Source: Deltaproteobacteria bacterium (GTDB lineage: Bacteria > Myxococcota_A > Polyangia > JAAYKL01). From it: a DNA stretch of 56,679 nt. The stretch covers positions 1-56,679 of the forward strand of contig JAUVDV010000030.1 in the NCBI GenBank assembly GCA_030595125.1, written 5' to 3'. Numbering within the stretch: position 1 is the stretch's first letter; the number at the start of each line of letters is the position of its first letter. Positions 18,003 to 26,726 of the stretch are shown here, piece by piece. Made by a program: the position numbers and the translations under genes. Below the pieces are notes generated by a model, which was not told the DNA's origin, ran no database searches, and saw nothing but the letters and a program-made list of their open reading frames with translations.

Positions 18003-21000
18003 ATGAAAAGAATCTTCCTTGGGGTGTTGTTTGTTATTGTAACCACGGGATTCGGAACACTCGGCTGCACAGGTAACAATCCCAGAGGTTTCAACGTCGA
18101 TGCAGGAACCGACACCGATACCGACGCCGACACGGATGCCGATACCGACGCCGACACGGATACCGACACCGACACGGATACCGATACCGACACGGATACC
18201 GACACGGACACCGTCACCGATACGGACACGGTCACCGATACGGACACGGTCACCGACACGGACACGGTCACCGACACGGACACCGACACGGATACCGATA
18301 CGGACACCGATACTGGTCCTTGTGTCGACCCGGTGGCAGGTCCCCCCACGATCACATCTACCAGCCAGAATTATCCGTGGGATACCACCAGCGGAGTCTA
18401 CACGCTGACATTCAACGAGGACGTCTCCGGTGTCAGCACCACCACCGTATCCTGGGTGGCGGCTACGGGCTCCGGAACAATCGACACGATCACGCAGGTG
18501 GATGCCTCCACCTATACTATCGCCTTCTCCGGCGTTGCCGAGGGTGATCAATACACGCTCAATGTCAGCACCAGCGTGGTTGATATCTGCGCCAACCCGA
18601 TGGCGTCAATGCCGCTCATCAACATCAGCGTTGGCACATGCGTCGACCCGGTGGCAGGTCCTCCCACGATCACATCCACCAGCCAGAATTATGCGTGGGG
18701 CACCACCGCCGGAGTCTACACACTGACGTTCAACGAGGACGTCTCCGGTGTCAGCACTTCCACTGTTACCTGGACAGCGACAACGGGCTCCGGAACAATC
18801 GACACGATCACGCAAGTGGATGCCTCCACTTATACTATTGCCTTCTCGGGCGTTGCCGACGGCGATCAGTACATCCTCGCCGTCAGTTCCGGAGTGGTTG
18901 ATACATGCGGCAACCCGGTGAGTTTCATGCCACTCATCAACATTACAATTGACACATGCGTCGACCCGGTGGCAGGTCCTCCGACCGTCACCTCCTCGCA
19001 CCAAACATATTCAACCGGGACAACCGGCGACACCTATACGCTGACCTTCGGCGAAGACGTTTCCGGAGTGGATACATCCTCGGTCACCTGGACCGCCACT
19101 ACAGGTTCAGGAGTGATGGACAGCATCACACCTGTCAGCGCAAGCACCTACACCATTGCATTCTCCGGCGTTGCAGACGGCGACGCGTACGAGATCACCG
19201 TGGGCACCGGCGTCATTGACACCTGTGGCAACGCCCTGGCCTCGTCAGTTACCATCAACATCACAATTGACGACTGCGCTGACGATACCTACGAGGACAA
19301 CGATGTGCTGGCCGGCGGCACCGATATCACTTCGAACGAACAGACCTGGTTCAACTCGCTTGTAGCCAATGACTCCGACTACTGGGAAATCGAGGTCTCT
19401 TCCTCCACCGTGCTGAATGTTCTTGTCGATGTTCAGTTCGACCATTCGGCGGGCAACATTGACGTCGAGCTTCTCGGCAACACGGGGACCGTTCTGGCGA
19501 GTTCGACATCCACCACCGATAACGAGTTCATTGATTTCGCAGTCTCCGCCCAGGGAACCTATTACATCCACGTCTTCCCCGTGGGTGGAAACCAGTGCAA
19601 CAGCTACAACTTGTGGTGGGACGACCAGGACAACTGCACCGACGACTGGCGCGAGCAGAACGATACCCTTGCAACCGCTACCAACCTCACGAGTAGTGAG
19701 CAGGACTGGCAGAACAACCTCATCGCGCACGACCCCGATTACTACGAAATATCCGTAAACGCCGGTTACAACCGGGTGCTCGTCGACCTCAATTACACCC
19801 ACGCCGACGGCGATGTGAGCCTGTACCTCCTGGACAGCGGCGGAGCCGTCCTTGCGAGTTCAACCACCTCGATCGACGACGAGTACATCGACTTCAACGT
19901 CGCGGCTGCGGGTGGAACCTATTACATCCTCGTGGAGGGCCTGAGTTGCACAGATTATGATCTCTGGTGGGACGACATCAATCCCTGCACTGACCCGTAC
20001 GAATACAACGACACCTGGTGGGCCGCAAGCGACATCACCGGCGACGAAAAGGATCTGTTCACCCATCTGATGGCGGATGATTCCGATTACTATGAAATCG
20101 AAGTCGACGCGTCCAGCCACGACAGAGTCCTGGTGCACGTCCAGTTCAGCCACGCTGACGGCAACATCGATGTGGCGCTCCTCAATTCTTCCGGTGGCGT
20201 CCTTACCACGTCGGCTTCGACAACAGACAACGAGATTATTGCCTACGATGTGCCGGGCACCGGTACCTACATTATTCACGTGTACGTGAACGGCGCCAGC
20301 ATTGTCGATTGTATCGAATACAGCCTTCGGTGGGACGACATCGAACCTCCGGGCACCTCGACATGCACTGACGATACCTACGAAGAGGACGACACCTGGT
20401 CCACTGCTACGGCTGCCACCGAGGGAACCACCTACACTGCGGTTGCCAACGATACCGACTGGTGGGAAATCGATGTGGACGACAATTTCGTAGACATCAA
20501 CGTCACCTTCACCGACGTCAACGGAGATGTCGACATCTACCTGCTGGACGCAGTCGGTACGTTGATTGCAACAAGCGCGACCTGGACCGACAACGAGAAC
20601 ATAAGCGCGGCCGTCCCCTCCCATGGAACGTACTATATCCTTGTGATAGGCGGCGAATGTAACTCGTACACCCTCTGGTGGGACGACGTTCCATCCAACC
20701 CATATGACGATTCTTACGAGGAGAACGACACCTGTGCCACTGCCACCACCACACTGGCCGAGTACACTACCTATACAGATCTCATCGCCAATGATTCCGA
20801 TTATTTCGAGATTACCGTGGACAACGACTTTGTCGCCGTAAACATCACTTTCTCCCACGCAGCGGGCGACATCGACCTGCAGTTGCTGGACTCCACTTGC
20901 AGCACAGAACTGGCCATATCCGATTCGATGAACGACAACGAAACCATCGACTATGACGTCGGCGGAGCTTCCGGATACGGCACCTACTATATTCGCGTGT

Positions 21001-21056
21001 ATCCATTCTCCGGTTCGGATAATACCTACAGCATCATCTGGGGAGATCATCCGTAG
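18003..21056 (+). CDS. DT-tethered lipoprotein with three Ig-like and five PPC-like domains
   Basis: 1017 residues. Signal peptide ends GTLGC (Cys22). Residues ~36-104 are the DT tether. Three ~107-residue Ig-like repeats each begin C(V)DPVAGPPT and contain YTLTF(N/G)EDVSG. Five repeats of about 100-120 residues follow, each opening with DDTYEENDT-like and ending in a strand such as YNLWWDD, as in pre-peptidase C-terminal (PPC) domains. No catalytic domain accompanies the PPC units, so a binding or spacer role is more likely than a protease. GGAAAGGG precedes the ATG. First gene of a four-gene operon. Confidence 0.85.
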   Translation: MKRIFLGVLFVIVTTGFGTLGCTGNNPRGFNVDAGTDTDTDADTDADTDADTDTDTDTDTDTDTDTDTDTVTDTDTVTDTDTVTDTDTVTDTDTDTDTDTDTDTGPCVDPVAGPPTITSTSQNYPWDTTSGVYTLTFNEDVSGVSTTTVSWVAATGSGTIDTITQVDASTYTIAFSGVAEGDQYTLNVSTSVVDICANPMASMPLINISVGTCVDPVAGPPTITSTSQNYAWGTTAGVYTLTFNEDVSGVSTSTVTWTATTGSGTIDTITQVDASTYTIAFSGVADGDQYILAVSSGVVDTCGNPVSFMPLINITIDTCVDPVAGPPTVTSSHQTYSTGTTGDTYTLTFGEDVSGVDTSSVTWTATTGSGVMDSITPVSASTYTIAFSGVADGDAYEITVGTGVIDTCGNALASSVTINITIDDCADDTYEDNDVLAGGTDITSNEQTWFNSLVANDSDYWEIEVSSSTVLNVLVDVQFDHSAGNIDVELLGNTGTVLASSTSTTDNEFIDFAVSAQGTYYIHVFPVGGNQCNSYNLWWDDQDNCTDDWREQNDTLATATNLTSSEQDWQNNLIAHDPDYYEISVNAGYNRVLVDLNYTHADGDVSLYLLDSGGAVLASSTTSIDDEYIDFNVAAAGGTYYILVEGLSCTDYDLWWDDINPCTDPYEYNDTWWAASDITGDEKDLFTHLMADDSDYYEIEVDASSHDRVLVHVQFSHADGNIDVALLNSSGGVLTTSASTTDNEIIAYDVPGTGTYIIHVYVNGASIVDCIEYSLRWDDIEPPGTSTCTDDTYEEDDTWSTATAATEGTTYTAVANDTDWWEIDVDDNFVDINVTFTDVNGDVDIYLLDAVGTLIATSATWTDNENISAAVPSHGTYYILVIGGECNSYTLWWDDVPSNPYDDSYEENDTCATATTTLAEYTTYTDLIANDSDYFEITVDNDFVAVNITFSHAAGDIDLQLLDSTCSTELAISDSMNDNETIDYDVGGASGYGTYYIRVYPFSGSDNTYSIIWGDHP

Positions 21057-21086
21057 CAGGTGCAGAGGTCAGTCAAGGAGCAAAAC

Positions 21087-22253
21087 ATGATGTTCAAAAC
21101 ACTTCTTTGTGCCCTCCTGGTTACGCTATTCATCACGAGTTGTGAGTCCAAGAGCGAAGTAACCAGCGGTGATGGCTCACCGGATACCGATACCGATGCC
21201 GATACCGATGCCGACTCCGATTCGGACGGCGACTCCGATTCGGACAGCGACTCCGATTCGGACAGCGATACCGATACGGAGTGCGCAGAGATAGAAACAG
21301 AAGCCGACAATGTCCTCGAACCCGTGGACATAATAATTGTCGTGGATAACTCCGGGAGCATGACGGCGGAATCCGGGTTCGTCCAGACCAACCTCAACTC
21401 ATTCTCAACACAGATCACTTCGAGCGGAGTGGATGCCCACATCGTGCTCATTTCCGCCGACACCGATCAGAACCCTGACGAAGGAATATGTATCACCACC
21501 CCCCTCGGAAACGGCACTTGTCCCAACGACACCAATCTGCCCAACTACCTCCACGTCGCTCAATCCGTAAGCAGCACGGACGCTCTTTCTCAAATCATCA
21601 ACACCCATACGCAGTGGCAATCCATGCTCCGCGTCGACTCACACAGGCACTTCATCGTCATCTCTGACGACAACTCATCCGACACCGCCGCGTGGTTCAC
21701 CAGTCAGTTAGCAGGTCTCGGCATCAACGAATTCATCTTTCACGCCATCACCGCACCCATAGACGACATTACGCCCACATGCGTATTGAACCCGTCCGCC
21801 CATCAATGTTGCATGCTGGTGTTGGGATTTGGAGTCTGCATCGCAGCCGGTCACGGCGTCGTCTACGAAGATCTCGTCACCCAGACCGGAGGAATTTGGG
21901 GAGATCTCTGCCTCCAGAACTTCGGACCGGTTTTTAACCAGGTGGCCACGGTCGCCACCGATGTTTCGCTGGTCTGTGAGTGGGTCATCCCCGATCCTCC
22001 CATTGGCGAAATCTTCGTCTCCAACATGGTGAACGTTGATTACATTGACGGTAGCTCTGTGACCCACCCCATCGGCTACGTGGCGTCGCCCGGCGACTGC
22101 TCTACCGTTACCCACGGCTGGTACTACGACGATCCTTCTGACCCCACGATGATCTACGTCTGCCCGCAGACATGCGACTGGATTCAGCTTGATCCGGACG
22201 CAAAGATAGTCATCAAATTCGGTTGTGAAACGGAAGTGGCGATACCCGAGTAG
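21087..22253 (+). CDS. DT-tethered vWFA-domain lipoprotein
   Basis: ATG at 21087 (another at 21090) with AAGGAG upstream; signal peptide ends FITSC (Cys19). A DT/DS tether is followed by a von Willebrand factor A domain: strand DIIIVVDNSGSM with the DxSxS metal-dependent adhesion motif starting at Asp87, then HIVLIS and HFIVISDDNS strands. The C-terminal ~100 residues contain Cys pairs (PQTCDWIQ, FGCETE). A close paralogue lies at 40299-41390. Cation-dependent protein binding at the surface is inferred. It starts 30 nt after the previous gene and precedes the selenoprotein by 26 nt. Confidence 0.85.
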   Translation: MMFKTLLCALLVTLFITSCESKSEVTSGDGSPDTDTDADTDADSDSDGDSDSDSDSDSDSDTDTECAEIETEADNVLEPVDIIIVVDNSGSMTAESGFVQTNLNSFSTQITSSGVDAHIVLISADTDQNPDEGICITTPLGNGTCPNDTNLPNYLHVAQSVSSTDALSQIINTHTQWQSMLRVDSHRHFIVISDDNSSDTAAWFTSQLAGLGINEFIFHAITAPIDDITPTCVLNPSAHQCCMLVLGFGVCIAAGHGVVYEDLVTQTGGIWGDLCLQNFGPVFNQVATVATDVSLVCEWVIPDPPIGEIFVSNMVNVDYIDGSSVTHPIGYVASPGDCSTVTHGWYYDDPSDPTMIYVCPQTCDWIQLDPDAKIVIKFGCETEVAIPE

Positions 22254-22279
22254 CCAGGTCTGTGCAAAAGGGAATGAAT

Positions 22280-22942
22280 ATGAATAGAAACTTCAGACTC
22301 ACAGCCTGTATCACGTCGCTGCTCTTGCTCGGCGCCATTTTGATCACCGGAGCCTGCCAGAAGGAAAGCGACAGCGACGAAGTAGACGCCGGCACCGACG
22401 GTGGCACAGATGGAGACACCGACAGCGATACCGACACTGACACCTGGGCCGATGCCTACACAATGCCCTTCGAAATAGACTGGTTCGAATGGGCCAACGT
22501 ACCCGACGGAGCCCAGACTCCAACGGTGGAGACATTCGCCGGCAAGGTCTTGCTGATCAACTTCTTTCAAAAGTGGTGACCAGGCTGCGCGAGCGTTGGA
22601 GTTCCGACGCACCAGGCAGTAATCGAGTCCGTAGGTGACGAACCCGACTTTGTTCATCTCTGGCTCCACACTGTGTTCGAGGGTTTCTATACCAATACTT
22701 TTGCTTCGGGTCTGACCTATCTCGAGGACGATCACGGCGAGGTGGACCCATTCTACGGCTATTCGGCGGGCACTGAAGGCAACCCTCCGGAGATCTTGCA
22801 GAAATACACCTCCGACGGTTACCTGGGAACACCGTTCACCGTGCTTGTAGACCGTTACGGCAATATCCTTCTCGAAGACTTCACGACAAACCTGACCGGC
22901 ACACAAATTATCTCGGAGGTGGAAGGCGCCCTGGAGGAGTAG
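22280..22942 (+). CDS. Candidate selenoprotein: thioredoxin-fold lipoprotein with UGA-encoded Sec (UPGC)
   Basis: One frame runs from ATG 22280 (AAAAGGG 7-8 nt upstream) to TAG 22942, interrupted only by TGA at 22577-22579. Reading TGA as selenocysteine gives 220 residues: lipoprotein signal ending LITGAC (Cys26), short DT tether, then a TlpA/thioredoxin-like fold. The strand VLLINFFQKW is followed by Sec100-Pro-Gly-Cys103, exactly the position of W-C-x-x-C in thioredoxins; the cis-Pro region GTPFTVLVDRYG and a terminal helix follow after the TGA. Downstream codons look fully coding. A hairpin at 22593-22610 fits a bacterial SECIS. It would reduce or oxidise thiols in the envelope. Alternatives are a nonsense mutation or sequencing error. 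A default annotation would split it at 22579 and restart at about 22673. Confidence 0.82.
22593..22610 (+). promoter_or_regulatory. Candidate bacterial SECIS hairpin
   Basis: GCGTTGG-AGTT-CCGACGC forms seven consecutive pairs (one G-U) with a 4-nt loop. The loop begins 20 nt after the UGA and has G as its second base. As I recall the bacterial consensus, the apical loop lies 16-37 nt from the UGA with a G among its first two bases. Outer pairing of CTG (22585-22587) with CAG (22617-22619) is also possible. Confidence 0.65.
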
Positions 22943-22945
22943 ACG

Positions 22946-24070
22946 ATGAAAAACATGATTATTCTGGCTGTCCTCGGATTCCTGGCTGCGCCGGCTCTTT
23001 TTTCCTGCGAGAGCGCCGGCAACGCACAATCGAGCGACAGCGATACCGACACGGACACTGACACGGACACGGATTCCGACACGGATACAGATAGCGACAG
23101 CGACTCCGATTCGGATGGGGACGGGGATCTCATCCTGCCGGACTGCTCACAATGCCCCGCAGTGGGGGATACTCTGGAAAACCTCAGGTGCGCCGTAGAC
23201 CTGTGCGATGACGATGTGTTCCTCGGACAACAATACGGATCGCCGACGATCACCAACCAGGCAAACATCGACATTTCCCGGGCGGCGGTAAGTCACTTCG
23301 GAGATCCGACCAACGAACTGACACCACTATATCCGGAGACTGACGGATCATACGCGCTCATGTCGTCCGGCTATGCGGTGCCGTCCGTTCCACCCGACAA
23401 CTACGATCACAACCAGGGACTTCAGGGGGCTTTCAGTGCGGGAATAGAAGACCCCTGGGCGCCAAGCGACGAATATCCAGCGTACGACGTGCTGAACTGG
23501 GCCATCGATCTGAAGGCTCCACCAAACGCCGGTGGGTTCCAGATACATTATGTGTTTTTCTCCGTGGAGTACGATGAATACGTCGGCCGTGAGTTCAACG
23601 ACAAATTCTATATCTTCCTCGACGCTCAGAGCACTAGCAGCGGGGATCGCACGGTCATCAACTTCACGGAATGCCGCTCGAACATCACTACGCCGGACTT
23701 CACATGTCCCGCAGAAATGCCCGGCTGTGACGAGGGCGACGAGCTCTGCTACCTGGCCATCAACAGCGGTCTGTCAGAGTGTTGCTGGTACGACGGCTGC
23801 ACGACGATGGATCAGAACACCGACATCTCGGGCACGGGATTCGAGTGTGGAACCGCCGCAGAAGACTACGTCGGCGACTACAGCATGGGGTTCACTTACG
23901 GATCCTCAACCGGATGGCTGGTAACCGAATGGCCCATCGAGCCCAACGAGGAGTTCACAATCACGTTCCATATCCATGACACTGCGGACAACATCCTTGA
24001 TTCCGAGGTGATCATAGACAAGTTTGTATTTGTCACAGATGTCAACGCGGGCACCGAAGTGATCGAATAA
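22946..24070 (+). CDS. DT-tethered lipoprotein, unknown fold
   Basis: 374 residues starting 4 nt after the stop of the selenoprotein gene, whose 3' end supplies the ribosome site GGAGGAG. Signal peptide ends LFSC (Cys21); residues ~29-57 are the DT/DS tether. The rest includes CSQCPAVGD, a block with several cysteines (CYLAINSGLSECCWYDGC) and beta-rich segments near the end. I do not recognise the domain. The Cys-rich region suggests it could be a client of the adjacent thiol-redox protein; this is inference from position only. Last gene of the operon, convergent with pgeF. Confidence 0.75.
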   Translation: MKNMIILAVLGFLAAPALFSCESAGNAQSSDSDTDTDTDTDTDSDTDTDSDSDSDSDGDGDLILPDCSQCPAVGDTLENLRCAVDLCDDDVFLGQQYGSPTITNQANIDISRAAVSHFGDPTNELTPLYPETDGSYALMSSGYAVPSVPPDNYDHNQGLQGAFSAGIEDPWAPSDEYPAYDVLNWAIDLKAPPNAGGFQIHYVFFSVEYDEYVGREFNDKFYIFLDAQSTSSGDRTVINFTECRSNITTPDFTCPAEMPGCDEGDELCYLAINSGLSECCWYDGCTTMDQNTDISGTGFECGTAAEDYVGDYSMGFTYGSSTGWLVTEWPIEPNEEFTITFHIHDTADNILDSEVIIDKFVFVTDVNAGTEVIE

Positions 24071-24073
24071 CCC

Positions 24074-24826
24074 TCAAGAAACGATGAACCCCAGTCCCCT
24101 TCCGCAGGTTCCCCCGTCCCTTCGGTAGGAGAAGAGCTCCCCGGAAAGGCAGCTGTTGCACGCGTCGAGTCGCTCGATGTTGGGCGTGGTGAGCCCGGCG
24201 CCGATGAGGGAAACCTCCACCGCGCAGGAGAGGTCCAGCTGAAACTTGCCCTGCTTTCCCTTTACCGGATCGCACGACTCGGGCATGAGCCGCGCCACGT
24301 CGTCGCCCACCTCGTAGCACATGGGACAGATGCACGGCCCGACGGCCGCCAGAATGGACCCGGGACTCGCGCCGAGTTCGATCATCTTCCGCACTGCGTT
24401 TCGCGCCACCCCCTTCGCCGCCCCCCGCCAGCCCGCGTGAACAGCCGCGACCGCGCCCGTCCCCGGATCCGCCAGCAACACCGCCGCGCAGTCGGCCGTC
24501 TGTACCGCGACAACCGTCGAGTTCTTTGCGGTCACAATTGCGTCGCCCTCCACCGATGGGGGGATCGTCCAGTCCTCCTGCGCGATCTCTCTTCCGTCGA
24601 TCGCGTCCACCCCGTGAACCTGCTTCACCCTTGCGAGGGGCATGTCGACCCCGACATTTTCTCTGAAGCGCCGCAGGTTTTGCGCCACCTTGTCGGGATC
24701 GTCCCCCACGTCGTGGGCCAGGTTGAACGACTCGAAGGGCCCCTCACTCACCCCCCCTGCCCGCCTCGTGAACCCGTGGTTCTCGAACCCTGCGGATGCC
24801 AGCAGCCTCGATGTGTACATCTTCAT
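24074..24826 (-). CDS. pgeF: Peptidoglycan editing factor / YfiH-family purine nucleoside oxidoreductase-like protein
   Basis: 250 residues when started at ATG 24826 (MKMYTSRLLA); the longer open frame upstream overlaps purH and is not conserved. Family metal-binding residues are present: KQVHG (His71), TADC (Cys113) and HAGWRG (His130). YfiH proteins have been assigned as multicopper polyphenol oxidases, as purine nucleoside-acting enzymes, and as a factor (PgeF) that prevents mis-incorporation of Ser into peptidoglycan stems. The start is one base after the purH stop, so they are translationally coupled. Confidence 0.9.
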   Translation of the reverse strand: MKMYTSRLLASAGFENHGFTRRAGGVSEGPFESFNLAHDVGDDPDKVAQNLRRFRENVGVDMPLARVKQVHGVDAIDGREIAQEDWTIPPSVEGDAIVTAKNSTVVAVQTADCAAVLLADPGTGAVAAVHAGWRGAAKGVARNAVRKMIELGASPGSILAAVGPCICPMCYEVGDDVARLMPESCDPVKGKQGKFQLDLSCAVEVSLIGAGLTTPNIERLDACNSCLSGELFSYRRDGGTCGRGLGFIVS

Positions 24827-24827
24827 G

Positions 24828-26114
24828 TTAATGCTTGAACGCGCGCTGGCCGGTGAACACCATGGCCACCTGCGGATCCGCCTCGTTGCACGCCTCGATG
24901 ACCTCCCTGTCGCGGATGGATCCTCCGGGCTGCGCCACAGCGGTGATCCCCTGTCGAATCCCCACATCGACCCCGTCGCGGAAGGGAAAAAAGCCATCCG
25001 AGATCATGCACGATCCCAACAACCCACCCTTGACCTGCGCGGTCTGCGCATCGATGGCCTCCCTGTCTGCAACGTCCCGCTCACCCCGCTCCATCTCCAG
25101 CATAAACACGTTGTACGGAACCCCGTACCGTTCGAAGCAAATTCGATCCGCGTGCTTGGTGTACGCCTTGGCGACGGCGATCTCCGCGCAGCCCACCCTG
25201 TCCTGCTCGCCCGTCCCTATGGCGACCGTAACGCCGTCTTTTACAAACAGCACCGAGTTGGAGGTGACTCCCATCTCCAGATTCCATCCAAAGATGAGGT
25301 CGTCGTACTCCTCGGGCGTGGGCGTCCGATCGCAGGCCACGGGGTTTTTCTTGCCCGATGTGCGCGCGGGCAGGAAATCACCGGGGGATACGATCTTGCT
25401 CACCGGCGATTGCTGCACGATGATTCCGCCGTCGATCAGTGATTTGAAGTCCAGAAAACGCGCATCCTTGTAGTCTCCGAGCTTGTCGATACCGGGGATC
25501 TCGACGATGCGCAGGTTCTTGTTTCCCGCCAGCAGCTCGATGGCGCCGTCCTCGTACGAGGGCGCCACGACCACCTCTACAAAATTACCTGCCAAAAACT
25601 CGGCCGCAGCCCTGTCGATGGGACGATTGACGGCGACACATCCACCCATGGCGGCAAGACGATCTGCCATGAAAGCATTTTGCACCGCTTCGAAGGCGCT
25701 GTCCCCGCGAGCCGCGCCACAGGGATTGTTGTGCTTCATTACCGCAGCACAGGGGCGATCCATGAGGTACTTGAGCAGGTTGAGAGCGGCGTCGATATCC
25801 GTGAGGTTGATCTTCCCGGGATGCTTTCCGAACTGGACCAGCATCGACTCATCGAGGGCGGACACAAGCCCGCGTTGCGGATCGATGAAGCGGCACTCGC
25901 CCAGTATCAGATTGCCGTTCACCAGTTCATAGAGGGCCGACTCCTGACCGGGGTTCTCACCATAGCGCAAACCTCGCTCGACCTCCTGCCCGTCCTCCTC
26001 GATTTTCCACGTTCGCTTGCGGTACACGAGCCGTTGGTCACCGAAAGAGACGGTCATCTCATCCGGAAAATGATCGGGAACGATGGTCTTGTAGCTCTTT
26101 CTCAGATTTGCCAT
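24828..26114 (-). CDS. purH: AICAR transformylase (PurH C-terminal domain only)
   Basis: 428 residues corresponding to the formyltransferase part of PurH: it formylates AICAR to FAICAR with 10-formyl-THF in purine synthesis. The catalytic K-H pair is visible in MKHNNPCG (Lys127, His128); RYGENPGQ and FPFRDGVD are also family signatures. The N-terminal IMP cyclohydrolase (MGS-like) domain of ordinary ~520-residue PurH is absent, and the gene starts cleanly with its own ribosome site, so this is a stand-alone transformylase; cyclohydrolase must be encoded elsewhere. It follows a lipoprotein gene by 12 nt and is coupled to pgeF. Confidence 0.92.
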   Translation of the reverse strand: MANLRKSYKTIVPDHFPDEMTVSFGDQRLVYRKRTWKIEEDGQEVERGLRYGENPGQESALYELVNGNLILGECRFIDPQRGLVSALDESMLVQFGKHPGKINLTDIDAALNLLKYLMDRPCAAVMKHNNPCGAARGDSAFEAVQNAFMADRLAAMGGCVAVNRPIDRAAAEFLAGNFVEVVVAPSYEDGAIELLAGNKNLRIVEIPGIDKLGDYKDARFLDFKSLIDGGIIVQQSPVSKIVSPGDFLPARTSGKKNPVACDRTPTPEEYDDLIFGWNLEMGVTSNSVLFVKDGVTVAIGTGEQDRVGCAEIAVAKAYTKHADRICFERYGVPYNVFMLEMERGERDVADREAIDAQTAQVKGGLLGSCMISDGFFPFRDGVDVGIRQGITAVAQPGGSIRDREVIEACNEADPQVAMVFTGQRAFKH

Positions 26115-26126
26115 GGATCTTCTCCC

Positions 26127-26672
26127 TTAGCGCTTATTTTTCTTCCTTGAGGAACTGGAGGATGAACTGGACTTGGAACGAGACGACGAACTCGATCTGC
26201 TCGAAGAAGGTGAATCCGACGTGCTTCGACTCTTTGTGTACCTCACACTTCCGCTGGAGTTCGACGGAGGCGCCCCATAATGCACCGAGGAATTACTCCC
26301 TTGCGATGCAATGCCCCCCTGGGTGATGTGCTTGACTGACCCGGTGTACGCGTAGTAGCCACCGTCCCGGTAATATACGTAGAAATATGGGTAGTGATAC
26401 CAATAACCGTGATACCAATAGACCCAGCAACCGTGGCAGTAATAGACCCAGTGATCGTCGTACCACATACGGGGGCAGTCGCAGTTGCGATAGTCGCAAT
26501 CCGGGGCGAGAGCCGCGTCCAGACGTTCTCCCTGGTACTCGCCGTCCGGGACGTACTGGGCCACGATCAACTCGTATGATGGGTAAGTCGATTGATACGA
26601 CTGAACGCACCCGGCTACACCGAGCGCCATGAGCGCCACGAAGACGATAAAAATGTTGAGAGCATTGCGCAT
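26127..26672 (-). CDS. Aromatic/His-rich lipoprotein with Ser-rich basic tail
   Basis: The start at 26672 opens a lipoprotein signal ending GVAGC (Cys22); AAGGGA lies about 10 nt upstream. The middle is extremely rich in Tyr, Trp and His (HGYWYHYPYFYVYY) with Cys pairs (CDYRNCDC, CHGC). The C-terminal 50 residues are Ser/Lys/Arg low complexity ending RKKNKR. I do not recognise a family. The aromatic-His-Cys core could bind metal or pack as a surface layer; this is speculative. It is the first gene of the purH-pgeF transcription unit. Confidence 0.65.
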   Translation of the reverse strand: MRNALNIFIVFVALMALGVAGCVQSYQSTYPSYELIVAQYVPDGEYQGERLDAALAPDCDYRNCDCPRMWYDDHWVYYCHGCWVYWYHGYWYHYPYFYVYYRDGGYYAYTGSVKHITQGGIASQGSNSSVHYGAPPSNSSGSVRYTKSRSTSDSPSSSRSSSSSRSKSSSSSSSSRKKNKR

Positions 26673-26726
26673 ACCCGAACGTCCCTTGCGAAAAACTCTA
26701 TTCGCATTCGACAATAGCAAGGGTCG

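Noticed and set aside
22262-22579. Reading the selenoprotein locus as two genes (22262-22579 and 22673-22942)
   Set aside because: Both parts are in the same frame, the second lacks a ribosome site, and the fold (redox motif plus cis-Pro) needs both halves.
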